Assembly (NCBI RefSeq): GCF_900115395.1
Contig: NZ_FOWE01000006.1
Span: forward strand, 124,001-188,000
DNA length: 64,000 nucleotides
Reading direction: 5' to 3'
From: Geodermatophilus obscurus
Lineage (GTDB): Bacteria; Actinomycetota; Actinomycetes; Mycobacteriales; Geodermatophilaceae
Position numbers and translations under genes: made by a program. Of the stretch, positions 24,509 through 33,534 are shown one piece after another; the stretch's first letter is position 1; the number at the start of each line of letters is the position of its first letter. Under the pieces are notes generated by a model that saw nothing but the letters and a program-made list of their open reading frames with translations, was not told the origin of the DNA and ran no database searches.

Positions 24509-26110
24509 GTGCACGCCGGCCGGCCGGCCGTGGTCGCTGAGGAACCGGCGGCCCCGGATCCGGCCCTGCTCTCCGGGCCTGCCCAGACCGCCGGGCTGCG
24601 CATGGGCACGCCCCGTGGCCGCTGGGTGCTCTTCACGACCGTGCTCGGCTCGAGCCTGGCGATGCTCGACGCCACCGTCGTCAACGTCGCCCTGGAGCGG
24701 ATCGGGGCCGACCTGGGCGCCGGCTTCAGCGGCCTGCAGTGGACGGTCAACGCCTACACGCTCACCCTCGCCTCGCTGATCCTGCTCGGCGGGTCGCTCA
24801 GCGACCGGCTGGGCCGGCGGCGGGTGTTCCTCGTCGGGGTCGTCTGGTTCGCCGCGGCGTCGCTGCTGTGCGGGCTGGCGCCGAACATCGAGACGCTGGT
24901 GGTGGCCCGGGCGCTGCAGGGGGTCGGGGGAGCGCTGCTGACCCCGGGCAGCCTGGCGATCATCTCGGCGTCCTTCGCCGGTGAGGACCGCGCGGCCGCC
25001 GTCGGCGCCTGGTCGGGGCTCGGCGGTGTCGCGGGCGCGATCGGACCCTTCCTCGGCGGCTGGCTGGTGGAGTGGAGCTGGCGTGCGGTCTTCCTGGTCA
25101 ACCTGCCGGTCGCGGTGCTCATCCTGGCCGTCGCCGCCCGGCACGTCCCCGAGACGCGCGACCCCGACGCCGCGCCCGGGCTCGACTGGACCGGGACGGT
25201 GCTCGTCGTCGCGGGCCTCGGCGGCCTGACCTACGCGCTCACCGCGGCAGGGGAGGACGGCCGCAGCATCCAGGTCGTGCTCTGGGGCGCCGTCGGCGTC
25301 GTCGCGCTCGTGGCCTTCACCGTCGTGCAGCGCCGCTCCCGGCACCCCCTCGTGCCGCCCGTGCTGTTCCGCAACGCGCAGTTCTCCGCCGCCAACGCGG
25401 TGACGCTGCTGGTGTACGCCGCCCTCGGGGTGGTGTTCGTGCTGCTGGTCCTGCAGTTGCAGGTGGTGTCGGGCTACAGCCCGCTGCTGGCCGGCACCGC
25501 GCTGCTCCCGGTGACCGCGCTGATGCTGCTGTTCTCCGCCCGCGCCGGTGCCCTCGCCCAGCGGATCGGGCCGCGGCTGCCCATGACCGTCGGGCCGCTG
25601 CTGGCCGCGGCCGGGCTGCTCCTGCTCTCGCGCACCGGCCCCGGGGCGTCCTACGTGGCCGACGTCCTGCCCGGCGCCCTGGTCTTCGGCGCGGGGCTCA
25701 CCCTGCTCGTCGCCCCGCTCACCGCGACCGTGCTCGCCTCGGCCGAGGACCGCTTCGCCGGGGTCGCCTCGGGCGTCAACAACGCCGTCGCCCGCGCCGC
25801 CGGCCTGCTGGCCGTCGCGGTCGTCCCCGTGGCGGCGGGGATCGGCGGCGACGACTACACCGACCCGGACGCCTTCGGGTCCGGCTTCCGGACGGCGATG
25901 CTGATCTGCGCCGGCCTGCTGCTCGCCGGCGCCGTGGTCGCCGCCGCGGCCGTCCGCCGCCCGCTGGACCGGGCGGCCGTCCCCGCCGGCGACGCGGGGT
26001 GGGGTGAGGCCCGGCTGCCGCTCGAGGAGTGCCTGCACTGCGGCGTCGACGGCCCCCAGCTGCACCCCCGCGGGACGACCGCGGGCCGGCCCCGGGACGA
26101 CACGCCGTGA
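24509..26110 (+). CDS. MFS transporter, DHA2 (14-helix, EmrB/QacA-like) family
   Basis: About 533 residues with the drug:H+ antiporter signatures [15 protein letters not shown] [50 protein letters not shown] (motif A) and [18 protein letters not shown] (motif B/C), followed by about 14 hydrophobic segments. It probably exports drugs or metabolites in exchange for protons. A hydrophilic C-terminal tail has ECLHCGVDG. The start is uncertain: GTG 24509 is the first in-frame start after GAGGAGG; GTG 24530 or ATG 24602 are alternatives. Its stop overlaps the next GTG by four bases (GTGA), making it the first gene of a four-gene operon. Confidence 0.88.
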   Translation: MHAGRPAVVAEEPAAPDPALLSGPAQTAGLRMGTPRGRWVLFTTVLGSSLAMLDATVVNVALERIGADLGAGFSGLQWTVNAYTLTLASLILLGGSLSDRLGRRRVFLVGVVWFAAASLLCGLAPNIETLVVARALQGVGGALLTPGSLAIISASFAGEDRAAAVGAWSGLGGVAGAIGPFLGGWLVEWSWRAVFLVNLPVAVLILAVAARHVPETRDPDAAPGLDWTGTVLVVAGLGGLTYALTAAGEDGRSIQVVLWGAVGVVALVAFTVVQRRSRHPLVPPVLFRNAQFSAANAVTLLVYAALGVVFVLLVLQLQVVSGYSPLLAGTALLPVTALMLLFSARAGALAQRIGPRLPMTVGPLLAAAGLLLLSRTGPGASYVADVLPGALVFGAGLTLLVAPLTATVLASAEDRFAGVASGVNNAVARAAGLLAVAVVPVAAGIGGDDYTDPDAFGSGFRTAMLICAGLLLAGAVVAAAAVRRPLDRAAVPAGDAGWGEARLPLEECLHCGVDGPQLHPRGTTAGRPRDDTP

Positions 26111-28809
26111 GCACCGCCAGCGAGGTCCGGCCGCCGGCCGCCGCCCCCGGGCCCGACGGGCAGTCGCGCGCCGCCGGACGGGGCCTGCTCGCCCGCATCG
26201 CGCCGCTGCGCCGGTCGCTGCGCACCGAGGCGGGCAGCGCCGGGCTGCTCCTGGCCGCGACCGTCGTCGCGCTGGTGTGGGCCAACTCCCCGATGGGCGA
26301 CAGCTACTCGACCTTCTGGCACACCGAGTTCGCCGTCCGCATCGGCGGCACCGAGCTCGCCCTGGACCTGCAGCACTGGGTCAACGACGGCCTGATGGTG
26401 TTCTTCTTCTTCGTCGTCGGCCTGGAGATCAAGCGCGAGCTGGTGATCGGCGAGCTGACCGACCGGCGGCGGGCCGCGGTGCCCGCGCTGGCGGCCGTCA
26501 CCGGGCTGGTCGTGCCGGCGCTGGTCTACGTGGCGTTCAACCTCGGCGACGAGGCCGCGGCGGCGTGGGGGGTGGTCATCTCCACCGACACCGCGTTCCT
26601 GCTCGGCGTCCTGGCCCTCGTGGGCCCGGCCTGCCCGGCCCAGCTGCGGCTGTTCCTGCTGACGCTGGCCATCGCCGACGACGTCGGGGCGCTCACCGTC
26701 ATCGCGTTCTTCTACACGGAGGACCTGCGGCCGCTCCCGCTCGGCCTCGCCGTCCTCGGCCTGGCCCTGATGGTGGGACTGCGGTACCTGCACGTGTGGC
26801 GCGGCCCGGCCTACATGGTGCTCGGCATCGCCGTGTGGGTGGCCATGTACGAGTCCGGCGTCCACCCGACGCTGGCCGGGGTGGTCATCGCGCTGTCCAC
26901 CCCGGCCTACGCGGCCCGGCGCGAGGAGGTCGCCGACGCCGCCCGGCTGGTGCGGGCCTACCAGCAGTCGCCCAACCCGCAGTTCGCCCGGGCGGCGCGG
27001 CTGTCGATCGACCGGTCGGTGTCGGCCAGCGAGCGGCTGCAGCAGCTGTGGCAGCCGTGGACGAGCTTCGTCATCGTGCCGGTGTTCGCACTCGCCAACG
27101 CCGGGGTGCCGCTCACCGGGGAGACGCTGCGGGCCGCGGCGTCCTCGCCGGTCACGCTCGGCGTCGTCGCCGGGCTGGTGCTGGGCAAGCTGGTGGGCAT
27201 CCTGCTGGGCACGGGCCTGGCGGTGCGGCTGCGGCTGGGGGAGCTGGCGCCGGGGCTCAGCGGTCTGCAGGTGGCCGGGGGCGCCGCCCTGTCGGGCATC
27301 GGCTTCACCATCTCGCTGTTCATCGTCGACCTCGCCTTCGACGACGGGGACGCGGCCGGCGACGACGCGCGGGTCGGCGTCCTGGCGGCCTCGGTGCTGG
27401 CCGCGCTGCTCGGCTGGGCGCTGTTCCGGCTCGCCGACCGCCGCCGCCCCGCGGGCACCGGCCGCCCGCTCCTGCTCGACCCGCCCGTCGACCCGGAGCG
27501 CGACCACGTCCGGGGGCCGGCCGACGCGCCGCTCACCCTGGTCGAGTACGGCGACTTCGAGTGTCCCTTCTGCGGCCGGGCCACCGGCACGGTCGAGGAG
27601 CTGCGCGAGCGGTTCGGCGACCGGCTGCGCTACGTGTTCCGGCACGTGCCGCTCACCGACGTCCACCCGTACGCGCAGCTGGCCGCCGAGGCGGCCGAGG
27701 CCGCCGCCGCGCAGGGCCGCTTCTGGGAGATGCACGACCGGATCTTCGCCGGCCAGGACCGGCTCACCCCCGCCGACCTGCTCGAGCACGCCGCGGAGAT
27801 CGGCCTGGACCTGTCGCGCTTCGCGCGCGACCTCGGCTCGGGCCGCTACGCCCGCCGCGTCCAGGAGGACGTCGACTCCGCGGAGTCCAGCGGCGTGGAG
27901 GGGACGCCGACCTTCTTCGTCGGCGGGCGCCGGCACACCGGCCCCTACGACGCCGACACGCTGGCCGCCGAGCTGCTCGCCGCCGCCGGGGACGACGACC
28001 GGCCGGCGGCGCCCCCCGCGGACGGCGTGCCCGCCGGCCCGCCGGTGCCCGCGCTCGGCCCGCACGCCGGCGCGCGGCGGGCCGTCCCCGACGCGGCACC
28101 GGTCCCGCTCCCGCCCGACCTGCCCGAGACGGCCGACCGCTACGGCGCCTTCCCCCGCCTCGACGACGCCCAGCTCGAGCTGCTCGGCCGGTACGGGACC
28201 CGCCGGACGTGGCAGCCGGGCGAGACGCTGTTCCGCGAGGGCGACCCCGGCTACGACTTCCAGGTGGTGCTCTCCGGCGCCGTCGCCGTCGTCGAGCACG
28301 CCGGCGCCGCCGACCAGCGGGTGGTCTCCGTGCACGGCGAGCGGCGCTTCCTCGGCGAGCTCGACCTCTTCAGCGACCGGCCGGTGTTCCTGACCGCCGT
28401 CGTGCTGCGCCCCTCGGAGGTCGTCACGGTCCCCGACGCGCAGATGCGGACGGTCTTCGGCCAGGACCGCGCGCTCAAGGAGACGGTCCTGCGCGCGTTC
28501 CTCATCCGCCGCTCGATGCTGCTCGAGCTCGCCGCCGACCTGCGCGTCGTCACCCGGGGCCCGTCCGCCGGCGTCGAGCGGCTGCGCCGCTTCGCGCGGG
28601 ACCACGGCCTGACCGTCGTCGTCGTCGACCTCGAGGACGAGGACGAGGACGACGACGACGCGACCGCACTGCTGGCCGACCTCGGGGTGACCGAGGACGA
28701 CCTGCCGGTGGCCGTGTGGCGGTCGGAGCAGGTGCTGCGCGACCCCACCGACGCGGAGCTGGCCGCCCTCGTCCAGACCCCGCACCCCGTCGTCCAGGAG
28801 GACACATGA
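26107..28809 (+). CDS. nhaA: NhaA Na+/H+ antiporter fused to DsbA-like, cNMP-like and linker domains
   Basis: A 900-residue fusion. Residues ~45-430 are an NhaA antiporter with [34 protein letters not shown], the Asp pair in [10 protein letters not shown] and [15 protein letters not shown]. Residues ~460-630 are a DsbA-like thioredoxin fold with Cys486-Pro-Phe-Cys489 and the cis-Pro loop GTPTFFVGG near 600. Residues ~680-785 are a cyclic-nucleotide-binding-like domain ([44 protein letters not shown]) in which the phosphate-binding Arg is not in place. The last ~100 residues resemble the linker between receiver and flavoprotein domains of the next gene. NhaA-DsbA fusions are known in actinobacteria; the added domains are the unusual part. 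Overlaps both neighbours by four bases. Confidence 0.9.
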   Translation: MSTASEVRPPAAAPGPDGQSRAAGRGLLARIAPLRRSLRTEAGSAGLLLAATVVALVWANSPMGDSYSTFWHTEFAVRIGGTELALDLQHWVNDGLMVFFFFVVGLEIKRELVIGELTDRRRAAVPALAAVTGLVVPALVYVAFNLGDEAAAAWGVVISTDTAFLLGVLALVGPACPAQLRLFLLTLAIADDVGALTVIAFFYTEDLRPLPLGLAVLGLALMVGLRYLHVWRGPAYMVLGIAVWVAMYESGVHPTLAGVVIALSTPAYAARREEVADAARLVRAYQQSPNPQFARAARLSIDRSVSASERLQQLWQPWTSFVIVPVFALANAGVPLTGETLRAAASSPVTLGVVAGLVLGKLVGILLGTGLAVRLRLGELAPGLSGLQVAGGAALSGIGFTISLFIVDLAFDDGDAAGDDARVGVLAASVLAALLGWALFRLADRRRPAGTGRPLLLDPPVDPERDHVRGPADAPLTLVEYGDFECPFCGRATGTVEELRERFGDRLRYVFRHVPLTDVHPYAQLAAEAAEAAAAQGRFWEMHDRIFAGQDRLTPADLLEHAAEIGLDLSRFARDLGSGRYARRVQEDVDSAESSGVEGTPTFFVGGRRHTGPYDADTLAAELLAAAGDDDRPAAPPADGVPAGPPVPALGPHAGARRAVPDAAPVPLPPDLPETADRYGAFPRLDDAQLELLGRYGTRRTWQPGETLFREGDPGYDFQVVLSGAVAVVEHAGAADQRVVSVHGERRFLGELDLFSDRPVFLTAVVLRPSEVVTVPDAQMRTVFGQDRALKETVLRAFLIRRSMLLELAADLRVVTRGPSAGVERLRRFARDHGLTVVVVDLEDEDEDDDDATALLADLGVTEDDLPVAVWRSEQVLRDPTDAELAALVQTPHPVVQEDT

Positions 28810-30500
28810 CCCAGCCCGCGGAGACCGCCGGCCGGCCCGGCGGCCGGGGCAGGCCCGTCCTGCTCACCGTCGACGACGACCCCGGCGTCTCGCGCGCCGT
28901 GGCCCGCGACCTGCGCCGCCGGTACGGCGACCGCTACCGCGTCGTGCGCGCCTCGTCGGGGGAGGAGGCGCTGGAGGCCCTGCGGGAGCTGAAGCTGCGG
29001 GGGGACCCCGTCGCCGCGCTGCTGGCCGACTACCGGATGCCGCAGATGAACGGCATCGAGTTCCTCGAGCAGGCGATGGACCTCTTCCCCCGCGCCCGCC
29101 GCGCCCTGCTCACCGCCTACGCCGACACCGACGCCGCCATCCAGGCGATCAACCTCGTCGACGTCGACCACTACCTGCTCAAGCCGTGGGAGCCGCCGGA
29201 GGAGAAGCTCTACCCGGTCGTGGACGCCATGGTCGAGACCTGGCTGGCCAGCCCCGACGCCGCGCTGGCCGACGTGCGGATCGTCGGGCACCCGTGGTCG
29301 GCGCCGTCCTTCGCCGCCCGGGACTTCCTCGCCCGCAACGCCGTCCCCTACCGCTGGTACAGCGCGGAGGAGCCCGAGGGTCGCCGGCTGCTCGAGGCCG
29401 CCGGCGCCGGGCCCGACGACGTCCCGGTGATCGTGCCGCCCAGCGGGGAGGCGCTGTTCTCCCCGACCGAGGCCGAGCTGGCCGCCGCGGTCGGGCTCAC
29501 CGTCGAGCCGAGCACCGACTTCTACGACCTGATCGTGGTCGGCGGCGGGCCGGCGGGGCTCGGCGCGGCCGTCTACGGCGCCTCCGAGGGGCTGCGGACG
29601 GTGCTGGTGGAGCGGCAGGCGACCGGGGGACAGGCCGGGCAGAGCAGCCGGATCGAGAACTACCTGGGGTTCCCCGACGGCGTCTCGGGCGGGCAGCTCG
29701 CCGACCGGGCGCGGCGGCAGGCCGCCAAGTTCGGCGCCGAGGTGCTCACCGCCCGCAAGGTGACCACGCTGGAGACCCAGGGCCCGGCCCGCGTCGTGCG
29801 CTTCGCCGACGGCGGCTGCATCGCCGCGCACGCCGTCATCCTCGCCACCGGCGTCGCCTACCGGCAGCTCGAGGCCGAGGGGGCCGGCGCGCTGACCGGC
29901 CGCGGCGTCTACTACGGGTCGGCGATCACCGAGGCCGCCGCGTGCGCCGGGGAGCACGTCTACATCGTCGGCGGCGCCAACTCCGCCGGGCAGTCCGCGG
30001 TCTTCTTCGCCCGGCACGCCAACTGTGTCACGCTGCTGGTGCGCGGGACCTCGCTGGAGGCGTCGATGTCGCACTACCTGATCCAGCAGCTGGCCGCGAT
30101 CCCCAACGTCGTGGTCCGGACGGGCACCACCGTGGTCGCGGCCCGCGGGGAGGACCACCTGCAGGAGCTGGACCTGCGCGACACCACGGGCGCGGTCGAG
30201 ACGGTGCCGGCGTCGCACCTGTTCGTCTTCATCGGCGCCGCACCGCGCACCGAGTGGCTCGACGGCGTCCTCGCCCGCGACCGCCTGGGGTTCCTGCCGA
30301 CCGGGCCGGACCTCGTCGTCGACGGCGCCCGGCCGCCGGGCTGGCCGCTGCAGCGCGACCCCTACTTCCTGGAGTCCAGCGCCCCGGGGGTGTTCGTGGC
30401 CGGCGACGTCCGCGCCCAGTCGGTGAAGCGGGTCGCCTCCGCCGTCGGCGAGGGCGCCATGGCCGTCACCCTGGTGCACCGCTTCCTGGGGGACCGGTGA
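28806..30500 (+). CDS. response regulator receiver fused to thioredoxin-reductase-like flavoprotein
   Basis: A 564-residue protein. The receiver (about 15-135) has the acidic pocket TVDDDPG, phosphoacceptor Asp75 in [19 protein letters not shown] and the Lys in [13 protein letters not shown] glutaredoxin-like linker (about 155-235; [25 protein letters not shown]) follows. From about 240 comes a two-dinucleotide-fold flavoprotein: [21 protein letters not shown] (FAD), [21 protein letters not shown] (NADPH) and [23 protein letters not shown]. At the place of the thioredoxin reductase CATC it reads SAIT, so the redox disulfide is absent. Starts in an ATGA overlap with the antiporter and ends in a GTGA overlap with the kinase, its probable partner. 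Confidence 0.9.
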   Translation: MTQPAETAGRPGGRGRPVLLTVDDDPGVSRAVARDLRRRYGDRYRVVRASSGEEALEALRELKLRGDPVAALLADYRMPQMNGIEFLEQAMDLFPRARRALLTAYADTDAAIQAINLVDVDHYLLKPWEPPEEKLYPVVDAMVETWLASPDAALADVRIVGHPWSAPSFAARDFLARNAVPYRWYSAEEPEGRRLLEAAGAGPDDVPVIVPPSGEALFSPTEAELAAAVGLTVEPSTDFYDLIVVGGGPAGLGAAVYGASEGLRTVLVERQATGGQAGQSSRIENYLGFPDGVSGGQLADRARRQAAKFGAEVLTARKVTTLETQGPARVVRFADGGCIAAHAVILATGVAYRQLEAEGAGALTGRGVYYGSAITEAAACAGEHVYIVGGANSAGQSAVFFARHANCVTLLVRGTSLEASMSHYLIQQLAAIPNVVVRTGTTVVAARGEDHLQELDLRDTTGAVETVPASHLFVFIGAAPRTEWLDGVLARDRLGFLPTGPDLVVDGARPPGWPLQRDPYFLESSAPGVFVAGDVRAQSVKRVASAVGEGAMAVTLVHRFLGDR

Positions 30501-31957
30501 CCGCGCATACCGCCGACGACGCGGCCGCGGCGCACGCCCGGCTCTCCCCGGCCGAGCTGCGCGAGCTGTTCCTGTTCGCCGACCTCGACGACGCCCAGCT
30601 GGCGTGGGTGTCCGAGGCCGGCGACGTGGTCTCCCAGCCGGCCGGCAGCGACGTCTCGGTCGAGGGGGAGCCGGCCGAGTGTTTCCACGTGCTGCTGTCG
30701 GGGACGCTGCGCATGACCCGCCTCGTCGGCCGCGACGAGGTGGAGACGGTGCGGACCGACTCCCGGGGCGTCTACAGCGGCGCGGTCCAGTTCTACCTCG
30801 GCGACCAGATCGAGCAGGTCTACCCGGCCACCGTGCGGGCGGTCACCGACTGCACCTTCCTGGCGCTGCCCGCCGCGGAGTTCGCCGCGCAGTTCCGCCG
30901 CTGGTACCCCATGGCCGTCCACCTGCTGCAGGGGCTCTTCCTCGGCATCCGCAGCTCGAACGAGCTGGTCGGTCAGCGGGAGCGGCTGCTGGCGCTCGGC
31001 AAGCTGACCGCCGGGCTCACCCACGAGCTCAACAACCCGGCGGCGGCGGCCTCGCGCGCCACGTCGGCGCTGCGCGAGCGGGTGGCCGGCATGCGGCACA
31101 AGCTGGCGCTGCTGGCGGAGGGCCGCTTCGACGGCGGGCAGCTGCGCCGGCTCACCGAGCTGCAGGAGCGCTTCGTCGACCGGATCGGCACCACCGGCGA
31201 GCTCAGCGCGCTGGAGCGGTCGGACCGCGAGGACGAGCTCGGCGACTGGCTCGACGACCACGACGTCGCCCGGCCGTGGGAGCTGGCGGCGGTGTTCGTG
31301 CCGGCGGGCCTCGACGTCGAGTGCCTGGAGGCGGTCGCCGAGGCCGTCGAGGACGACTTCCTCGAGCCGGCGCTGCGCTGGCTGGCCTACACGGTGGAGA
31401 CCGAGATGCTGCTCGGCGAGATCATCGACAGCACCGGCCGCATCTCGCACCTGGTCGGGGCCGCCAAGCAGTACTCGCAGCTCGACCGGACCCCGAACCA
31501 GCCGACCGACGTGCACGCCGGCCTCGACGCCACCCTGGTGATGCTCAGCGCGAAGACCGGGCCGGGGATCCGCGTGGTCAAGGAGTACGACCGCAGCCTG
31601 CCGCTGGTGCCCGGGTACGCCGCCGAGCTCAACCAGGTGTGGACCAACCTCATCGACAACGCCCTCGACGCCATGGCCGGCTCCGGGACGCTCACCCTGC
31701 GCACCTCCCGGTCGGACGACTCCGCCGTGGTGGAGGTGGGGGACACCGGCCCGGGCATCCCCGAGGAGGTGCGCCGGCGGGTGTTCGAGCCGTTCTTCAC
31801 CACCAAGCCGGTGGGCCAGGGGACGGGCCTGGGGCTCGACGTCGCCTGGCGCATCGTCACCCAGCGGCACCGCGGGGTGCTGAAGGTGCGGTCCCGGCCC
31901 GGGGACACCTGGTTCGTCGTCCGGCTGCCGCTCTCGGAGGCCCCGGCCGCCGGCTGA
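30497..31957 (+). CDS. cNMP-domain sensor histidine kinase
   Basis: The 486-residue protein has an N-terminal cyclic-nucleotide-binding-like domain (about 20-145; ELFLFADLDDAQLAWVSEAG, FHVLLSGTLRMTR), in which the usual FGE...RxA cassette is not recognisable. There is no membrane segment, so it is cytoplasmic. The dimerisation H-box is GKLTAGLTHELNNPAAAA with His176. A long helical insert leads to the ATPase with N-box NQVWTNLIDNALDAM, G1 VEVGDTGPGIP, F-box FEPFFTTKPVG and G2 GQGTGLGLDVAWRIV. Sequence and order suggest it phosphorylates Asp75 of the preceding receiver-flavoprotein. Last gene of the operon, 27 bases from a convergent oxidoreductase gene. Paralogue at 46576-47979. Confidence 0.92.
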   Translation: MTAHTADDAAAAHARLSPAELRELFLFADLDDAQLAWVSEAGDVVSQPAGSDVSVEGEPAECFHVLLSGTLRMTRLVGRDEVETVRTDSRGVYSGAVQFYLGDQIEQVYPATVRAVTDCTFLALPAAEFAAQFRRWYPMAVHLLQGLFLGIRSSNELVGQRERLLALGKLTAGLTHELNNPAAAASRATSALRERVAGMRHKLALLAEGRFDGGQLRRLTELQERFVDRIGTTGELSALERSDREDELGDWLDDHDVARPWELAAVFVPAGLDVECLEAVAEAVEDDFLEPALRWLAYTVETEMLLGEIIDSTGRISHLVGAAKQYSQLDRTPNQPTDVHAGLDATLVMLSAKTGPGIRVVKEYDRSLPLVPGYAAELNQVWTNLIDNALDAMAGSGTLTLRTSRSDDSAVVEVGDTGPGIPEEVRRRVFEPFFTTKPVGQGTGLGLDVAWRIVTQRHRGVLKVRSRPGDTWFVVRLPLSEAPAAG

Positions 31958-31984
31958 GCCGGCGCCGCCCGCCCGGCCCGGCGG

Positions 31985-32620
31985 TCACCGGGCGCCGTCG
32001 GCCACGAGGAACGGCGCCGCGGACAGCCACTCCCGGCCCGCGGCGAGGTCGAGCATCGCCGCCGCGACGTCGGCCTTGGGCACCGGAGCCGCCCGCAGGC
32101 CGGGCGCGGTGTCGGTGAGCCGGGTGCGGCCGGTGCCGGGCCGGTCGACGAGCCGCGGCGGGCGGACCTGCGTCCAGTCCAGCGACGACGCGGCGAGGAC
32201 GGCGTACTCGCCCTCCTTGTCCTCCACCAGGTCGCGCGCCAGCCGGTGGGTGAGCGCCGAGATGAAGCGGGCGCTGCCGGTCTTGCGGTCCCCGGGCACG
32301 TCCGCACCGGCCCCCGAGACGCCGACGAAGCGGCGCACCCCGGCCGTGGTCATCGCCGCGACCAGCCGCGGCACCGCCGTCCGGCCGACGTCCCCGCCCG
32401 AGGTGCGCGTGACCCCGACGCACCACAGCACCGCGTCGGCGCCCTCGACCGCCCGGGTGAGCAGGTCGCCGTCGCGGACGTCGCCGGTCAGCCGGGTCGC
32501 CGCGTCCCCGGACGTCCCGGCGCCACGGGCCACCGCGACGACCGTGTGCCCGCGCTCGGCCGCCAGCCGCACTGCGTGCCGGCCCACACCACCGGCCGCT
32601 CCCAGCACCACCACGCGCAT
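31985..32620 (-). CDS. NAD(P)-binding oxidoreductase (NmrA/SDR-like)
   Basis: The 211-residue protein opens with the Rossmann motif VVVLGAAGGVGRHAVRLAAERG (GxxGxxG) and continues with LTGDVRDGDLLTRAVEGADAVLWCVG and ASSLDWTQVRPPRLVD, the typical pattern of atypical short-chain NAD(P)-binding proteins used in redox sensing or quinone reduction. It lacks a clear YxxxK active site, so a classical dehydrogenase role is doubtful. GAGAGGAG precedes ATG 32620. It is divergent from the MarR regulator with a palindromic operator between, so it is the likely target of that regulator. Confidence 0.85.
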   Translation of the reverse strand: MRVVVLGAAGGVGRHAVRLAAERGHTVVAVARGAGTSGDAATRLTGDVRDGDLLTRAVEGADAVLWCVGVTRTSGGDVGRTAVPRLVAAMTTAGVRRFVGVSGAGADVPGDRKTGSARFISALTHRLARDLVEDKEGEYAVLAASSLDWTQVRPPRLVDRPGTGRTRLTDTAPGLRAAPVPKADVAAAMLDLAAGREWLSAAPFLVADGAR

Positions 32621-32637
32621 CCCGACTCCTCTCGTCG

Positions 32638-32654
32638 CGTCAGGTTCCCTGACG
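32638..32654. promoter_or_regulatory. putative MarR operator (7-3-7 palindrome)
   Basis: CGTCAGG-TTC-CCTGACG is a perfect inverted repeat in the 62-bp gap between the divergent oxidoreductase and MarR genes. It overlaps CCTGAC, the candidate -35 box of the MarR gene 17 bases upstream of its TAGTGT. Confidence 0.6.
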
Positions 32655-32670
32655 TATTCAGGATGCCAGT

Positions 32671-32676
32671 TAGTGT
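32671..32676 (+). promoter_or_regulatory. putative -10 element of the MarR gene (TAGTGT)
   Basis: TAGTGT ends six bases before GTG 32683 and lies 17 bases after CCTGAC. The layout predicts a leaderless transcript repressed through the overlapping palindrome. Confidence 0.45.
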
Positions 32677-32682
32677 GACGGT

Positions 32683-33141
32683 GTGCAGCGGGCGGACGGG
32701 CGCGGGCGGTTGCCCCTGGCCCACGTGCTGCTCACGGCCGGCCGGTCGCTCGACGCCCTGGCCCGCGAGGAGCTCGCCGCCCGGGGCTGGCCCCGCCTGT
32801 CGGGCGCGCAGTCGCTGGTGTTCGCCTACCTCGACGCGGACGGGACGCCGCCCGCCGAGCTGGCCCGCCGGCTGGGCACCACGCGGCAGGCCGCGCAGGA
32901 CCTCGTGGGCGGCCTGGCGCGGACCGGCCTGGTCGAGGTGGTCGCCGACCCCGCGCGCCGGGCGGGCCGGCTGGTCCGCCTGACCGCCTCGGGCCGCGAC
33001 CTCACCGCCGACGCGGTCGCCGTCTTCGCCGACCTGGAGGCCGGTCTCGGCGACCGGGCCGCGGATCTGCGGCGCCTGCTGACCGGCCTCCCGGAGGGGG
33101 CCGCCGCGGAGCCACGGCGCGAGGAGACCGGCACGGGCTGA
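32683..33141 (+). CDS. MarR family transcriptional regulator
   Basis: The protein of 152 residues has a winged helix-turn-helix: LSGAQSLVFAYLDADGTPPAELARRLGTTRQAAQDLVGGLARTGLVEVVADPARRAGRLVRLTASG, the standard MarR order of helices and wing. These proteins act as dimers and usually repress a divergent gene until a phenolic or oxidant ligand binds. The ligand is unknown. GTG 32683 has no Shine-Dalgarno sequence but follows a -10-like hexamer. The divergent NAD(P)-binding gene is the probable target. Confidence 0.88.
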   Translation: MQRADGRGRLPLAHVLLTAGRSLDALAREELAARGWPRLSGAQSLVFAYLDADGTPPAELARRLGTTRQAAQDLVGGLARTGLVEVVADPARRAGRLVRLTASGRDLTADAVAVFADLEAGLGDRAADLRRLLTGLPEGAAAEPRREETGTG

Positions 33142-33534
33142 GGGTCCCCTGGGCGCGTGTCGGTGCTGCGGGCTGGACGTCCTCGACGCGGAGGTGGAGA
33201 CCGTGTCCGGTGGAACGCCTGATCAGCGGCGGCACCTGGCAGTCGGTGTCGTCGCTGCTCACCATCCCGGAGGCCGGTGAGGCGAGGTCACTCCTCGTGC
33301 GGTGCTAAGCTCGTCCCACTCGACCCTCACGTCACAGTCGAGATCTCGGCGGGCCGACTCGGCCCTTGCGACACCGCCCTCCCTGCACCGGTGAGCCCCA
33401 CCGGCTCGTTCGGCCGAGTCCGCTGCACGACCTCGCTTCGTGTGCCTGGTGCACCGACGCACCGCCCATGACCCGGCGCCGCCTCTGGTGCTGCCCATCC
33501 GCGCCGGCTGTGGCGCGCTGAACGAGACGGACCC
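33142..33534 (+). promoter_or_regulatory. gene-free stretch with promoter-like site and structured leader of the SulP gene
   Basis: No convincing gene is seen in these 393 bases. TAAGCT at 33306-33311 could be a -10 box. Downstream lie several inverted repeats: CTCGAC/GTCGAG (33319-33324, 33337-33342), GACTCGGCC/GGCCGAGTC (33356-33364, 33412-33420) enclosing CCGGTG/CACCGG, then GGTGC/GCACC and CCGGCGC/GCGCCGG nearer the start codon. A leader of about 215 bases with a multibranch fold is predicted. I could not match it to a known riboswitch class. The 5' part (33142-33300) holds nothing recognisable. Confidence 0.45.

Noticed and set aside
25855-28785. 976-residue frame antisense to the NhaA fusion
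   Set aside because: No domain or start signal; mirrors the codon bias of the real gene.
33209-33308. Short frame (VERLISGGTWQ...) after the MarR gene
   Set aside because: About 32 codons, no family and no conserved signal seen; could be chance.
33312-33534. c-di-AMP (ydaO-type) riboswitch before SulP
   Set aside because: Hairpins are present but the conserved ydaO sequence blocks were not found.
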